The position numbers and the translations under genes are program-made. Positions 17,953 through 25,792 of a stretch of DNA of 64,000 bases are shown in pieces. How positions within the stretch are numbered: the first letter of the stretch is position 1; the number at the start of each line of letters is the position of its first letter. Source of the DNA: Thiotrichaceae bacterium. GTDB taxonomy: Bacteria > Pseudomonadota > Gammaproteobacteria > Beggiatoales > Beggiatoaceae. The notes beneath the pieces were generated by a model, which had not been told where the DNA came from, did not search any database, and saw nothing but the letters and a program-made list of their open reading frames with translations. The DNA lies in NCBI GenBank assembly GCA_028688145.1, contig JAQTYU010000002.1, positions 124,001 to 188,000 on the forward strand. Direction: 5' to 3'.

Positions 17953-18002
17953 TGAATTCATCATGACCCGCAGGTTCAGTATTAAGAACTGCGATGTACA
18001 GA

Positions 18003-18060
18003 CTCCTCCATCCTCCTTTGGTGGTTTGGCACGACAGTAATTGTCGTGCCTTTTTTATTT
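18003..18060 (+). ncRNA. Tandem small RNA module 3 with strong terminator
   Basis: The block begins at 18003. The hairpin GGCACGACA (18028-18036) / TGTCGTGCC (18042-18050) is perfect and followed by TTTTTTATTTT, a textbook intrinsic terminator. The sixth stem pair is G-C here but G-U in modules 1 and 2. Upstream, GTTC...GAAC within GCAGGTTC/GAACTGC (17970-17991) forms a second hairpin, so the layout is hairpin, open C-rich block, terminator. Confidence 0.7.
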
Positions 18061-18149
18061 TGTGTTTAGGCTTTGCCTAAAATTCTTATTTTTATATCTT
18101 TATAGATATTATTTTATTATGGCGACATCCTGTCGTACTGCTGATGTAT

Positions 18150-18205
18150 CCCTTCTTCTCCGCCTTAGTGGTTTGGCACAACATCAACTGTCTTCCCGTT
18201 TTTGA
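18150..18205 (+). ncRNA. Decayed fourth copy of the small RNA module
   Basis: CTTCTTCTCCGCCTTAGTGG, then TTTGGCACAACA, aligns with the block and the left stem of the other modules, but the C-rich core is changed, the right stem is broken (ACTGTCTTCCC) and only a short T run follows. Confidence 0.45.
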
Positions 18206-18261
18206 TACTAGGACAGTAATGTTTCATCTTTTAAGTCTCGATTCTGATGACAAATAAAAAC

Positions 18262-18322
18262 GTGTACCCATCAAACAGTCTGTTCTGTAAGTTCTTTCAG
18301 AACACCGTTGATGTGTACACGC
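18262..18322. repeat. Nested palindrome
   Basis: CGTGTACCCATCAA (18262-18275) pairs with TTGATGTGTACACG (18309-18322), one mismatch in 14. Inside it GTTCTG (18283-18288) pairs with CAGAAC (18299-18304). No T run follows, so it is not a normal terminator. It may be an RNA structure or a small repeat. Confidence 0.55.
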
Positions 18323-18435
18323 AAACATACCACAAGCCCTTAGTCTTATGCAATTGTCGGAAAACAAGACACTTTTGTTTTTCTAAGGCGAATTATTTCC
18401 CATCTCATTGTTATTCATGACTAAAGTTATGGGTA

Positions 18436-19413
18436 TTAGCCTAACATGTCTGCAACGGCATCACGTTCTTGTTCAAGTTCTTGTTGAGTTGCGATCATTC
18501 TTTCACGGCTGAATGCGTCAACTTCCAATCCTTGAACAATACTGTACTTGCCATTTGCGCAGGTGACGGGGAAGGAATACATCAAACCTTCAGGAATTCC
18601 ATAGCTACCATCGCTAGGAATACCCATGCTCACCCAGTTACCATTAGAACCTAAAGCCCAATCTCTGATGTGATCAATCGCAGCAGAAGCAGCAGAAGCA
18701 GCAGAAGATTTGCCGCGTGCTTTGATGATGGCTGCGCCACGTTGTTGTACGGTAGGAATAAAGTCTTTTACCATCCAATCTTGATCAACTAAAGTTGTTG
18801 CAGCTTTGCCAGCAACTACGGTATGGCTTAAGTCTGGATATTGGGTTGAAGAGTGGTTGCCCCAAATGACCATTTTTTCAATTTCGGTCACTTTGCTACC
18901 CGTCTTCGCTGCCAATTGGCTTAAAGCACGGTTGTGATCTAAGCGCGTCATTGCGGTGAAGTTTGCTGGATTAATCTTAGGTGCAGAACGCATCGCAATA
19001 TAAGCGTTGGTATTAGCAGGGTTGCCCACCACTAAAACTTTAACGTCAGGACTTGCATGATCATTTAATGCTTTACCTTGGCTGGTGAAGATTTGACCGT
19101 TGATGCGTAACAGGTCGTTTCTTTCCATGCCAGGACCACGGGGGGTAGCACCGACTAATAAAGCGTAGTCTGCATCTTTGAACGCAACAGCGAGGTCGTC
19201 GGTCGTGATTACTTCTTGCAACAAGGGGAATGCACAGTCATCTAATTCCATCGCTACGCCTTTTAAGGCTTCTAAGGCGACGGGCATTTCTAAGAGTTGC
19301 AGAATAACGGGTTGATCTTTACCTAACATATCGCCTGCAGCAATACGGAAAACTAAAGAGTAAGCAATTTGACCTGCGCCCCCAGTAACAACGACACGTA
19401 CGGGTTTTTTCAT
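18436..19413 (-). CDS. mdh: Malate dehydrogenase
   Basis: Oxidises malate to oxaloacetate with NAD in the TCA cycle. The 325-residue protein belongs to the MDH branch related to the cytosolic/actinobacterial type. [21 protein letters not shown] is the Rossmann start (the longest exact stretch near residue 7 being [10 protein letters not shown]). [14 protein letters not shown] contains substrate-binding arginines, [11 protein letters not shown] the NAD-binding Asn, [14 protein letters not shown] the catalytic Asp and third Arg, and [12 protein letters not shown] the catalytic His. The start at 19413 is supported by AAGGAA six bases upstream; a frame extending to 19491 adds a non-conserved leader. 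It is transcribed alone. Confidence 0.96.
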   Translation of the reverse strand: MKKPVRVVVTGGAGQIAYSLVFRIAAGDMLGKDQPVILQLLEMPVALEALKGVAMELDDCAFPLLQEVITTDDLAVAFKDADYALLVGATPRGPGMERNDLLRINGQIFTSQGKALNDHASPDVKVLVVGNPANTNAYIAMRSAPKINPANFTAMTRLDHNRALSQLAAKTGSKVTEIEKMVIWGNHSSTQYPDLSHTVVAGKAATTLVDQDWMVKDFIPTVQQRGAAIIKARGKSSAASAASAAIDHIRDWALGSNGNWVSMGIPSDGSYGIPEGLMYSFPVTCANGKYSIVQGLEVDAFSRERMIATQQELEQERDAVADMLG

Positions 19414-19848
19414 AATGATTTCCTTGGTGTTTTTTATTTCAATCCATACCAGCCCCGAAAGGCTAGTAAAATTTTCTACAAACGTTTTCAATGCTAATAG
19501 CTATCTCGAACGAACGATTTAGTCTTAATCTAAGCTCTGCGTTTGTATAGCCTTGTCAACTCCCAATGCTGCTCTCGCTATGACATCGAAAGTGCCTGAA
19601 AGTATAATTGAAAAGCACAGTTTCTCAAACACTTTTACAGTGAGGCTCATCAACGTAGCACGGATAGCAAGTATTTCTCGCCATTTTGTCTGAACCACAA
19701 TTCACATAATTACCTTAATTCACACAATTAAAAAATATTTTTTGGATTAAATTATGGCAATTGTGCAAATTAAGTGAATTGTGGTTCAGAAATCTTGTAT
19801 TTACCCACGGGAATTTTATAATCAGGTGAATTTCCAAGGAGGTTCGCC
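19414..19848. other. Divergent intergenic region between mdh and the kinase-FGE gene
   Basis: Contains the second 103-bp GTCTGAACC palindrome (19688-19790) and, on the minus strand, a TTGACA (near 19549-19554) that may belong to an mdh promoter, though no -10 at good spacing is evident. Confidence 0.5.
19688..19790. repeat. 103-bp palindromic element, GTCTGAACC family, copy 2
   Basis: Starts GTCTGAACCACAATTCACAT and ends ATGTG-type complement with GTGGTTCAGA. Length equals copy 1 at 13696. It lies 58 bases upstream of the kinase-FGE gene. Confidence 0.85.
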
Positions 19849-22413
19849 ATGCCTTTCCCGCCGTTTATGCAAGCTGGTTTAGATAAAGTTTTACACGCTT
19901 CTGTCAATATTGATGCGATTACGAACAATGCAGGTTCGTTGTCGAAATTGGGCGGTATTTTACACAAGCATTTCTGCACGCCCGCCCAACATTTATTACC
20001 CGCCTATCGCAGTTCTTATCAAGATACTTTAAAAGCCTTACGTTTCACTTTAAATCCGCCGTATGTGCCTTTGCACAGCAAAATTATTAAGGATTTTCAG
20101 GGCGATGTCCGCGCGGTTTTACCCGCCTTTCCGCACACGCAACTTTATAAAGCTTTGGCAAAAGAATGTCAGAGTTTAGAAAAGCAACTTTTATTTTCGC
20201 AAGCTTCTTTGCAAATTGGGACAAAACAAGCTTTTGAGGCAGATTTAGCCGCTTTGGTTGGGTCGAAAACTTTACCGAATTTGACCGAATTAATTTTAGA
20301 AGATGTGCAAAATCGTGTAGAAATTTCTGCTGAATTATTGGAATTACTGCGTTTAGAAGATTTATTAGGTTGTGGAATTTGGCACTTTTTGCGGGCAGAT
20401 AAGCAACTGAGTTTATTAATTGCCGCTTTACAGCAGGAAGAAACTTTTCAGCGGGTGAAACGGATTGATGAAAATGTGGAAGAAATTCTGGGCAAAGTGG
20501 ATGAAGTTCTGGATTCTTTTCGCAAGTATCACCGTGCCGCAGAACAAGGTGGCAATGATTACGCGAACAGTGAAAGTGCGAAAGCCTTAGAAAAGGCAGA
20601 ACAGCAATTAGCGCGTGAAAAAGAGAAATCTTGTTTATCGGGTTTGACGCAGGCAATGAAAAGCGGCAATCCGAAAAAAGCGCGTGAATTGATGTTGCAA
20701 GCTTTGAAATTGGCAAAAACCGAGGCTGAAAAAGCTTTAGTACATTACAGCTTGTTTAAATTGGCGGTGTCAGAGAAAAATCCTGATTTGCAACAAGCTT
20801 TTGAGCATTTACAGCAAGCGATTCAATTAGATGAAGCGAATTACGCGCCTTGTGACCCTTATACCTTTGAAGTGCAAGCCTTGCTGGGCGTGGGCGGCAT
20901 GGGTTATGCCTTATTGGCGCGTTCAGGCGCGGTGGAATTGGTGGTGAAATGTTTTTGGCAGGAGTTGGAAAACAAGCAGCTCGCAGAAGCAGAGAAAATG
21001 CAGCAAGTTCAAGGCTCTTATGTGCCCTCTTTATTTGGTAAGGGAATTTATCGGCATCAGAAACGCTTGTGTTTGGTGACGCATTATTTACCTCAGGCAG
21101 TGGACGGGGCGCGTTGGCTGGCACAGCACGACAAATTAGAGGAAAGCGTCGGTTTGGTGGTGGCGATTCGTTTAGCGGAAGCCTTGCAGGCAATTCATGC
21201 GGTGGGCGTGCTGCATTTGGATTTGAAGCCCGCGAATGTGTTGTTATTGCCAGCGGCTCAAGCGGAAAATTGGGAAGTGCGGGTCATTGATTTTGGCTTG
21301 TCGAAATTGTTGCCGCAATTGGCGAATCACGGGCGTACTCGAACGATGACAGGGACGGCTTCACATACAGTGACCTTGTCGTTGGGTTATGCGTCTCCTG
21401 AACAGATAGCAGGGGAAAAATTAACGGCTGCCAGTGATGTGTTTAGTTATGGCAAGACGGTGTTTGATTTGGTGGGGGATAAGGAAAGTTCAGAAGCCCC
21501 AGCGTCATTGGAAATGGTGTTGAGAAAGTGTGTGAGAAGTCGCCCTGAGGAGCGGATAAAGTGGGCTGAGTTGTTGCAGACATTGCGTGTTCCAAAACAG
21601 AGTTCGCCTGAACCTAAACAGAATTCACCGACACCTGTGCCGTCTAAAAGAGATGACAAAGGCATAGCCCGCACTTTTTCCACAGTGAAAGCAGGCAAGC
21701 GAGAAGATTTCACGGTTTACGAAAAAACCTTTGATATAAAAGGCACGGAGTTGGTAATGGTGTATGTGCCAGCAGGTGAATTTATGATGGGGTCGAATGA
21801 CGGTTCTAGTGATGAAAAACCCGTGCACAAGGTAAAAATAGAACAGGCGTTTTACATGGGTAAATTTCCTGTGACCCAAGCGCAATACAAAGCAGTGATG
21901 GGAGAAAATCCTTCTAGCTTTAAGGACAGTCATAATTTACCTGTGGAAAGTATGACTTGGAAACAAGCAGAAGTGTTTTGTCAGAAATTATCTGCGTTGT
22001 TAAAGAATGAATGTCGATTACCAACAGAAGCGGAATGGGAGTACGCTTGTCGAGCGGGGACGAGTACGAACTACTGGTGGGGTGACAGTATGGATAATAA
22101 CCGCTGTTGGTATAACGGGAATTCGGGAAGTAAAACCCATCCTGTGGACGAAAAGGTGAATGAGCACACGAATCCATTTGGTTTATGTGACGTGCACGGA
22201 AATGTGTGGGAATGGTGTTGTAGTGATAAAGGTAGTTATGGGGATGGGAAGGAAATGAGGATTGCAACTGGAGGATATTCACGCCTGTTGCGCGGTGGTT
22301 CTTGGGACAGCGATACAATTAACTGTCTTTCTGCCTATCGTCGCAAACGCTCCATTAGGGACTACTACTTCGGCGTCCGTGTCGTTTTGCCCCTAGCTGG
22401 TCGGGGTTTGTAA
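19849..22413 (+). CDS. Serine/threonine protein kinase fused to a formylglycine-generating-enzyme (SUMF1-like) domain
   Basis: An 854-residue fusion. Residues 1-335 are a helical region of unknown family with a predicted coiled-coil stretch (about 200-265). Residues 340-580 are a Hanks-type kinase: glycine loop LLGVGGMGYALL, Lys367 in VVKCFW, catalytic HLDLKPAN (456-463), DFG (481-483) and YASPEQ. After a Ser/Pro linker, residues 630-847 are an FGE/sulfatase-modifying-factor-like domain (YVPAGEFMMGSND, PVTQAQYKAVMGENPSSF, RLPTEAEWEYACRAG, NPFGLCDVHGNVWEWC, LRGGSWD). Such domains often act as ligand-binding folds rather than as formylglycine enzymes. AAGGAGG precedes the ATG. The last codons (PLAGRGL) lie in a repeat also found at 14098. 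No membrane segment is visible, so it is probably cytoplasmic. Confidence 0.9.
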   Translation: MPFPPFMQAGLDKVLHASVNIDAITNNAGSLSKLGGILHKHFCTPAQHLLPAYRSSYQDTLKALRFTLNPPYVPLHSKIIKDFQGDVRAVLPAFPHTQLYKALAKECQSLEKQLLFSQASLQIGTKQAFEADLAALVGSKTLPNLTELILEDVQNRVEISAELLELLRLEDLLGCGIWHFLRADKQLSLLIAALQQEETFQRVKRIDENVEEILGKVDEVLDSFRKYHRAAEQGGNDYANSESAKALEKAEQQLAREKEKSCLSGLTQAMKSGNPKKARELMLQALKLAKTEAEKALVHYSLFKLAVSEKNPDLQQAFEHLQQAIQLDEANYAPCDPYTFEVQALLGVGGMGYALLARSGAVELVVKCFWQELENKQLAEAEKMQQVQGSYVPSLFGKGIYRHQKRLCLVTHYLPQAVDGARWLAQHDKLEESVGLVVAIRLAEALQAIHAVGVLHLDLKPANVLLLPAAQAENWEVRVIDFGLSKLLPQLANHGRTRTMTGTASHTVTLSLGYASPEQIAGEKLTAASDVFSYGKTVFDLVGDKESSEAPASLEMVLRKCVRSRPEERIKWAELLQTLRVPKQSSPEPKQNSPTPVPSKRDDKGIARTFSTVKAGKREDFTVYEKTFDIKGTELVMVYVPAGEFMMGSNDGSSDEKPVHKVKIEQAFYMGKFPVTQAQYKAVMGENPSSFKDSHNLPVESMTWKQAEVFCQKLSALLKNECRLPTEAEWEYACRAGTSTNYWWGDSMDNNRCWYNGNSGSKTHPVDEKVNEHTNPFGLCDVHGNVWEWCCSDKGSYGDGKEMRIATGGYSRLLRGGSWDSDTINCLSAYRRKRSIRDYYFGVRVVLPLAGRGL

Positions 22414-22424
22414 CCCCGACTGGA
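22390..22424. repeat. Hairpin repeat spanning the kinase-FGE stop codon
   Basis: GTCGGGG (22400-22406) pairs with CCCCGAC (22414-22420); the stop codon TAA is in the loop. The surrounding CCCCTAGCTGGTC...GACTGGAACA recurs at 14113-14147, and CCCCGACCAGCTAACTGG at 22901-22918 is an inverted partial copy. Confidence 0.65.
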
Positions 22425-22432
22425 ACATTCCC

Positions 22433-22541
22433 TCGTTCCCAAGTGCCACTTGGGAACGCCGTCTTGACCGCGTTGCGGTCTGCATCTATACAAGATGCAA
22501 CGCATCCAAGAATGTATTCCCAAGCAACGCTTGGGAACAAG
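22433..22541. repeat. Two CGTTCCCAA hairpin units
   Basis: CTCGTTCCCAAGTGCCACTT then GGGAACG (22433-22458), and ATTCCCAAGC/GCTTGGGAACAAG (22515-22541), resemble the outer hairpins of the 199-bp element at 2134. The TTGACCGCGTTGCGGTC stretch between them forms a further small hairpin. Confidence 0.7.
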
Positions 22542-22577
22542 AAAATAAGTTTTTCCTCGTTCCCACGCGCCTGCGTC

Positions 22578-22767
22578 ACTGCCATTAAGTTAAGCTTTAT
22601 CTTATTGTATTCTCAAGTTTATTGTTTTTCACCCCCTTTGAAAAAGGGGGCAGGGGGGATTTAAAAATCTCGAAAATTGCCACGATCTTAAATCCCCCTC
22701 ATTCCCCCTTTTTCAAAGGGGGAGGCTAAACACGCATATAACCTTGCTCCACGCTTAACTTAATGGC
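22578..22767. repeat. AAGTTAAGC palindrome interrupted by a CACCCCCTTTG palindrome
   Basis: Outer arms ACTGCCATTAAGTTAAGC (22578-22595) and GCTTAACTTAATGGC (22753-22767). Inner element CACCCCCTTTGAAAAAGGGGG ... CCCCCTTTTTCAAAGGGGGAG (22630-22724). The outer family recurs at 63291-63374 without this inner element. Confidence 0.75.
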
Positions 22768-22775
22768 TGTGAAAC

Positions 22776-22896
22776 GGAGTTTGGGAATGCCTGCACGTCA
22801 AGCTCTGCTTGACGATTTAGGAAATCTGAAACATCATCAATGGATAATACGATAATACACACAGCATTTTTTCATTTCTAAATGTGAACACAGGAT
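22776..22896. repeat. Truncated copy of the 199-bp four-hairpin element
   Basis: CCTGCACGTCAAGCTCTGCT, TGACGATTTAGGAAA and CAGCATTTTTTCATTTC closely match 2157-2270. The right hairpins are missing. Confidence 0.75.
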
Positions 22897-22972
22897 AAAC
22901 CCCGACCAGCTAACTGGTTATCACGTTTCACGGTGGAATACGCTACGCTATTCCACCCTACGACTAAAAATT

Positions 22973-23007
22973 TTTAATTGTGTTAATTAAGGTAATTACG
23001 GTTCAGA
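22973..23007. repeat. Half copy of the GTCTGAACC palindrome
   Basis: TTAATTGTGTTAATTAAGGT, then AATTACGGTTCAGAC, matches the right arm of the 103-bp elements. It ends 28 bases before the OmpA-like gene. Confidence 0.65.
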
Positions 23008-23035
23008 CATTTAGAAAAACTCTCAGGAGCAAATC

Positions 23036-23566
23036 ATGCGTTGGTTCACCCCTCTCCTCCTCAGCAATATTTTATTATTCTCACAATCCTTATTTGCCGC
23101 AGAGCTTGCCTTTCCAGAAACCCAACAAGAAATTGAAGCCGCCCTCAAACCCAAACTGAAAGCCCGCAGTTTCACGCCCGCCTCACGCGGTGTCAGCGAC
23201 AAATTAAGTGACGACCCGCCCAAAGTTGGCGCACTCATTCAATTTGATTACAACTCAGCTAACATTCGCCCCAGCTCTTTTGCCTTATTGCAACAATACG
23301 CCAAAGCCCTACAAAATGGACTCAAAACCAATAAAATCAAAATCGCAGGACATGCCAGCAGCGAAGGCGAAGACAGCTATAATTACACCTTATCTTATCG
23401 ACGCGCCCAAGCGGTGCGTAGTTTCCTACTCGCCCTAGAATTGCCCAACAATCCAGAACAACGCCTGATTGTAGAAGCCTTTGGAGAAGCCCAGCCCATT
23501 GCCTCCAATGACAATGAAACAGACAGAGAAAAAAATCGAAGAGTGGAATTTATAACGATGGAATAG
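23036..23566 (+). CDS. OmpA-family peptidoglycan-binding protein
   Basis: A 176-residue exported protein: signal peptide MRWFTPLLLSNILLFSQSLFA (cleavage AA/EL region), a short linker, then an OmpA C-terminal domain from about residue 62 (GALIQFDYNSANIRPSSFALLQQYA, KIAGHASSEGEDSYNYTLS, RRAQAVRSFL, then AFGEAQPIASNDNETDREKNRRVEF). This fold binds peptidoglycan; the conserved NR..E/RRVEF end is intact. There is no lipobox and no beta-barrel, so it is probably a soluble periplasmic wall-binding protein. CAGGAGC lies eight bases before the ATG. It lies between the kinase-FGE gene and the convergent DUF4384 gene and is separated from both by repeats. Confidence 0.9.
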   Translation: MRWFTPLLLSNILLFSQSLFAAELAFPETQQEIEAALKPKLKARSFTPASRGVSDKLSDDPPKVGALIQFDYNSANIRPSSFALLQQYAKALQNGLKTNKIKIAGHASSEGEDSYNYTLSYRRAQAVRSFLLALELPNNPEQRLIVEAFGEAQPIASNDNETDREKNRRVEFITME

Positions 23567-23576
23567 TTTTAGAAAA

Positions 23577-23688
23577 GTCTGAATCTGGATTTACAGGATT
23601 ATCCGAATTAAGCAGAATTAACCCACTCATAAAAATAGACTTTCTTTCATTCTGAAAATCCTTTAATTCTGAAAATACTGACTCAGAC
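23577..23688. repeat. Palindromic element, GTCTGAATC family, copy 1
   Basis: GTCTGAATCTGGATTTACAG begins at 23577 and GACTCAGAC ends at 23688. TCCGAATTAAGCAGAATTAA and AATCCTTTAATTCTG are inside. A better preserved copy is at 28772-28890. Confidence 0.75.
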
Positions 23689-23694
23689 AATTAA

Positions 23695-24681
23695 CTAACG
23701 ATGCTCAAAACTCAACACATTCACGCAGCCCTTGCGTTCACAATACCCCGATAACTGCTGCTGCGTTAAATGATAAACCTTGCCATCCTGCTCCATTTGC
23801 AAAGCTTGAACCTTCTTTTGCGGATCATCTACAATTCCCGCAATACCTCGCCCTGCAAGCAATAAAGGCATTCCCGCCTCCGCTAAAGCACTTTTATTCG
23901 GCAATTTCTCCAGCGCGGAATCAGGCTGTTGGCTGGCAATGAAATAAATCTTCTCTGTCCCTGTCTGCTGATCCAACTTAAAAGACTTCACCTCGGTTGG
24001 CGCAAGATAAGTTTTGCCCGCCAGCACATGACTGGTTTGATTCAAAATCACATCACCCCACTTGTCGATCGGAAATAATCGCCACAACACATTTTGACTA
24101 TCCACCTGTAAAATATACACATAGCTGTCTTTTTCAGGTGTAAAGGCAATTTTATAACTGTCTCCCGAATGCAAAACCGCATTTTGCGTCAACGGCAACA
24201 ACTCCCCCGTATTTGCAGCACGGTAAGCATAAGTCACATTAAACTGCTTAGGAATTTCCACATCAATCGCCAGACGCACTTCTGTAGAAGCGAGTTGTTT
24301 CAATTTAGGAATTTCCTGCTCCACCAATTTAATCCGATCTTCTAAACTTTGATGACTCGATTGTAATTGCTTAAGAACAGTGTGCGCTTGATTTACAAAA
24401 TCCTGCGTTTGTTTAAACACTTCGGGCGAAGGATATTGACCTGATTGCTTGGCTTCATTCAGTTGTTTTTGTACTTGTAACAATTGGTTTTGTATTTCAA
24501 CTAATTGCGGATTCGTGCTATTACCAAGCAAGTTCTGCGTAGCAATTGCCCCAAGCTCACCGCCCACCCCTTTGAGCACAGAGTCTACCAACCGCCATGC
24601 CACTGCTGCATAAGCGTGACTATTTTGAATGTGCAACATCAACAATAAACATAAAATCGTAAACGAAAAACGAGATGACAT
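23695..24681 (-). CDS. DUF4384-domain exported protein with coiled coil
   Basis: A 328-residue exported protein. A signal peptide (MSSRFSFTILCLLLMLHIQN, then SHAYA) precedes a coiled-coil region of about 80 residues (LVEIQNQLLQVQKQLNEAKQ ... LEDRIKLVEQEIPKLKQLAS). A DUF4384-like domain follows (LHSGDSYKIAFTPEKDSYVY, LWRLFPIDKWGD, AGKTYLAP, KIYFIAS). DUF4384 is commonly found with caspase-like or kinase domains in signalling proteins; its ligand is unknown. ATG 24681 is preceded by GGGAG at a good distance; longer starts precede the signal peptide. It converges with the OmpA-like gene, which also suggests an envelope role. Confidence 0.85.
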   Translation of the reverse strand: MSSRFSFTILCLLLMLHIQNSHAYAAVAWRLVDSVLKGVGGELGAIATQNLLGNSTNPQLVEIQNQLLQVQKQLNEAKQSGQYPSPEVFKQTQDFVNQAHTVLKQLQSSHQSLEDRIKLVEQEIPKLKQLASTEVRLAIDVEIPKQFNVTYAYRAANTGELLPLTQNAVLHSGDSYKIAFTPEKDSYVYILQVDSQNVLWRLFPIDKWGDVILNQTSHVLAGKTYLAPTEVKSFKLDQQTGTEKIYFIASQQPDSALEKLPNKSALAEAGMPLLLAGRGIAGIVDDPQKKVQALQMEQDGKVYHLTQQQLSGYCERKGCVNVLSFEHR

Positions 24682-24736
24682 AGAAACTCCCATTAAAATG
24701 ATATTCAATAGAAAGTGTAGATGATTTAAAAACGAA

Positions 24737-24776
24737 AAAGACCTGCTAGATTTCAAAAACCTAGCAGGTCTTTTTT
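24737..24776 (-). terminator. rsmA terminator
   Basis: GACCTGCTAG (24740-24749) pairs with CTAGCAGGTC (24761-24770), flanked by A and T runs. It lies just after the minus-strand rsmA stop. Confidence 0.85.
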
Positions 24777-24790
24777 ATGTACGGATAGAA

Positions 24791-25573
24791 TTACTCTAAA
24801 TTTGACGTATAAACATTACTCAACGTCACAAACTGTTCCACCCCCAAAGTTTCCGAACGACATTGCGGATCAATATTCGCTTGCTCAATCAACTCCACAC
24901 TCATCAAACTTTTTAAAGTATTACGCAAGGTTTTACGGCGTTGTGCGAAGGCTTGTGCGACGACTTTAGAAAAGTGTGCTGCATTCAAAGCAGGATAAGG
25001 CAAACTCGCATGAGGCATCAAACGCACCATACTTGAATTGACTTTAGGCGGCGGGAAAAAGCTTTCAGGCGAGACATCGAACAGTTTTTCAACATAGCAA
25101 TGATACTGCAACATCACCGATAAACGCCCATAATCCGCGCTGTCAGGCTCTGCTGCCATGCGATCCACCACCTCCTTTTGCAACATCAAAGTCATGTCGA
25201 TAAGATCAGCAGTGTATTCAATGAAATGAAATAATAAAGGCGTAGAAATGTTATACGGCAGATTTCCCACTAAACGCAATTTATGCTCACCACGTAAGCT
25301 GTGAAAATCGAATTTCAGCGCGTCAGCATTATGAATCTGTAAATTGGGATGACGTTCCTGATGGGTTTGCAGCCACGCCACTAAATCGCGGTCGAGTTCA
25401 ACCACATCTAATAATTGGCAATGCGCTAATAAGGGAAACGTCAGTGCGCCTTCGCCAGAACCAATTTCAACAATGTGTTGATTAGCTTGCGGGGCAATGG
25501 CAGAAATAATCCGTTGAATAACGTGTTTATCTCTGAGGAAATTCTGTCCAAAGCGTTTGCGTGGTGTGTGCAT
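24791..25573 (-). CDS. rsmA: 16S rRNA (adenine1518/1519-N6) dimethyltransferase
   Basis: RsmA (KsgA) dimethylates two adjacent adenines near the 3' end of 16S rRNA during 30S maturation, using S-adenosylmethionine. The 260-residue protein has the family start RKRFGQNFLRD, SAM motif EIGSGEGALTFPL, acidic VVELDRDLV, catalytic NLPYNISTPLLFHF, and the C-terminal RRKTLRNTLKSL. Length fits KsgA. In E. coli it lies in a surA-pdxA-ksgA-apaG operon; none of these neighbours is here, where it sits between a tRNA-Pro terminator and its own terminator, so it appears to be a single-gene unit. Confidence 0.96.
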   Translation of the reverse strand: MHTPRKRFGQNFLRDKHVIQRIISAIAPQANQHIVEIGSGEGALTFPLLAHCQLLDVVELDRDLVAWLQTHQERHPNLQIHNADALKFDFHSLRGEHKLRLVGNLPYNISTPLLFHFIEYTADLIDMTLMLQKEVVDRMAAEPDSADYGRLSVMLQYHCYVEKLFDVSPESFFPPPKVNSSMVRLMPHASLPYPALNAAHFSKVVAQAFAQRRKTLRNTLKSLMSVELIEQANIDPQCRSETLGVEQFVTLSNVYTSNLE

Positions 25574-25601
25574 AAACGGGACGGATCACGGTAGGTATGC
25601 G

Positions 25602-25630
25602 AAAAAACAAAAGCGGCTAAAAAACCGCTT
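25602..25630 (-). terminator. tRNA-Pro terminator
   Basis: AAGCGG (25611-25616) pairs with CCGCTT (25625-25630). On the minus strand it is followed by TTGTTTTTTC. Confidence 0.8.
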
Positions 25631-25642
25631 GTTTAAAAAATT

Positions 25643-25719
<77 letters not shown>

Positions 25720-25732
25720 ATTTGAGAAGCGC

Positions 25733-25761
25733 ATTATATACAATCTAAAACGTCTTGTCAG
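25733..25761 (-). promoter_or_regulatory. tRNA-Pro promoter
   Basis: On the minus strand: CTGACA, 17 bases, TATAAT, then GCGC. The GC-rich discriminator is typical of promoters under stringent control. Confidence 0.75.
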
Positions 25762-25792
25762 TATTTTAGTGAAACTTTTTTGTAAAAACGCT

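Larger units (their letters stand above)
18061..18435. other. Structured non-coding region between the small RNA array and mdh
   Basis: No gene is visible. Besides the decayed fourth module there are several short perfect hairpins: TTTAGGC/GCCTAAA (18065-18081), ATATC/GATAT (18094-18109), CGACA/TGTCG (about 18123-18135) and a large nested palindrome at 18262-18322. Confidence 0.5.
22414..23035. other. Repeat-dense intergenic region
   Basis: No gene. In order: CGTTCCCAA hairpin (22433-22458), another (22515-22541), left arm of a CTGCCATTAAGTTAAGC palindrome (22578-22595), an inserted CACCCCCTTTG palindrome (22630-22724), right arm GCTTAACTTAATGGC (22753-22767), truncated copy of the 199-bp element (22776-22896), a GGTGGAATA/TATTCCACC hairpin (22932-22957) and a half GTCTGAACC palindrome (22973-23007). 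Confidence 0.75.

Noticed and set aside
17782..18060. CRISPR array
   Set aside because: The repeats are 25-30 bases but the intervals are 118 and 103 bases, each repeat is followed by its own hairpin of changing sequence, and there are no cas genes.
18262..18322. Integron attC site
   Set aside because: The arms do not carry the RYYYAAC / GTTRRRY core sites, and there is no integrase or cassette.
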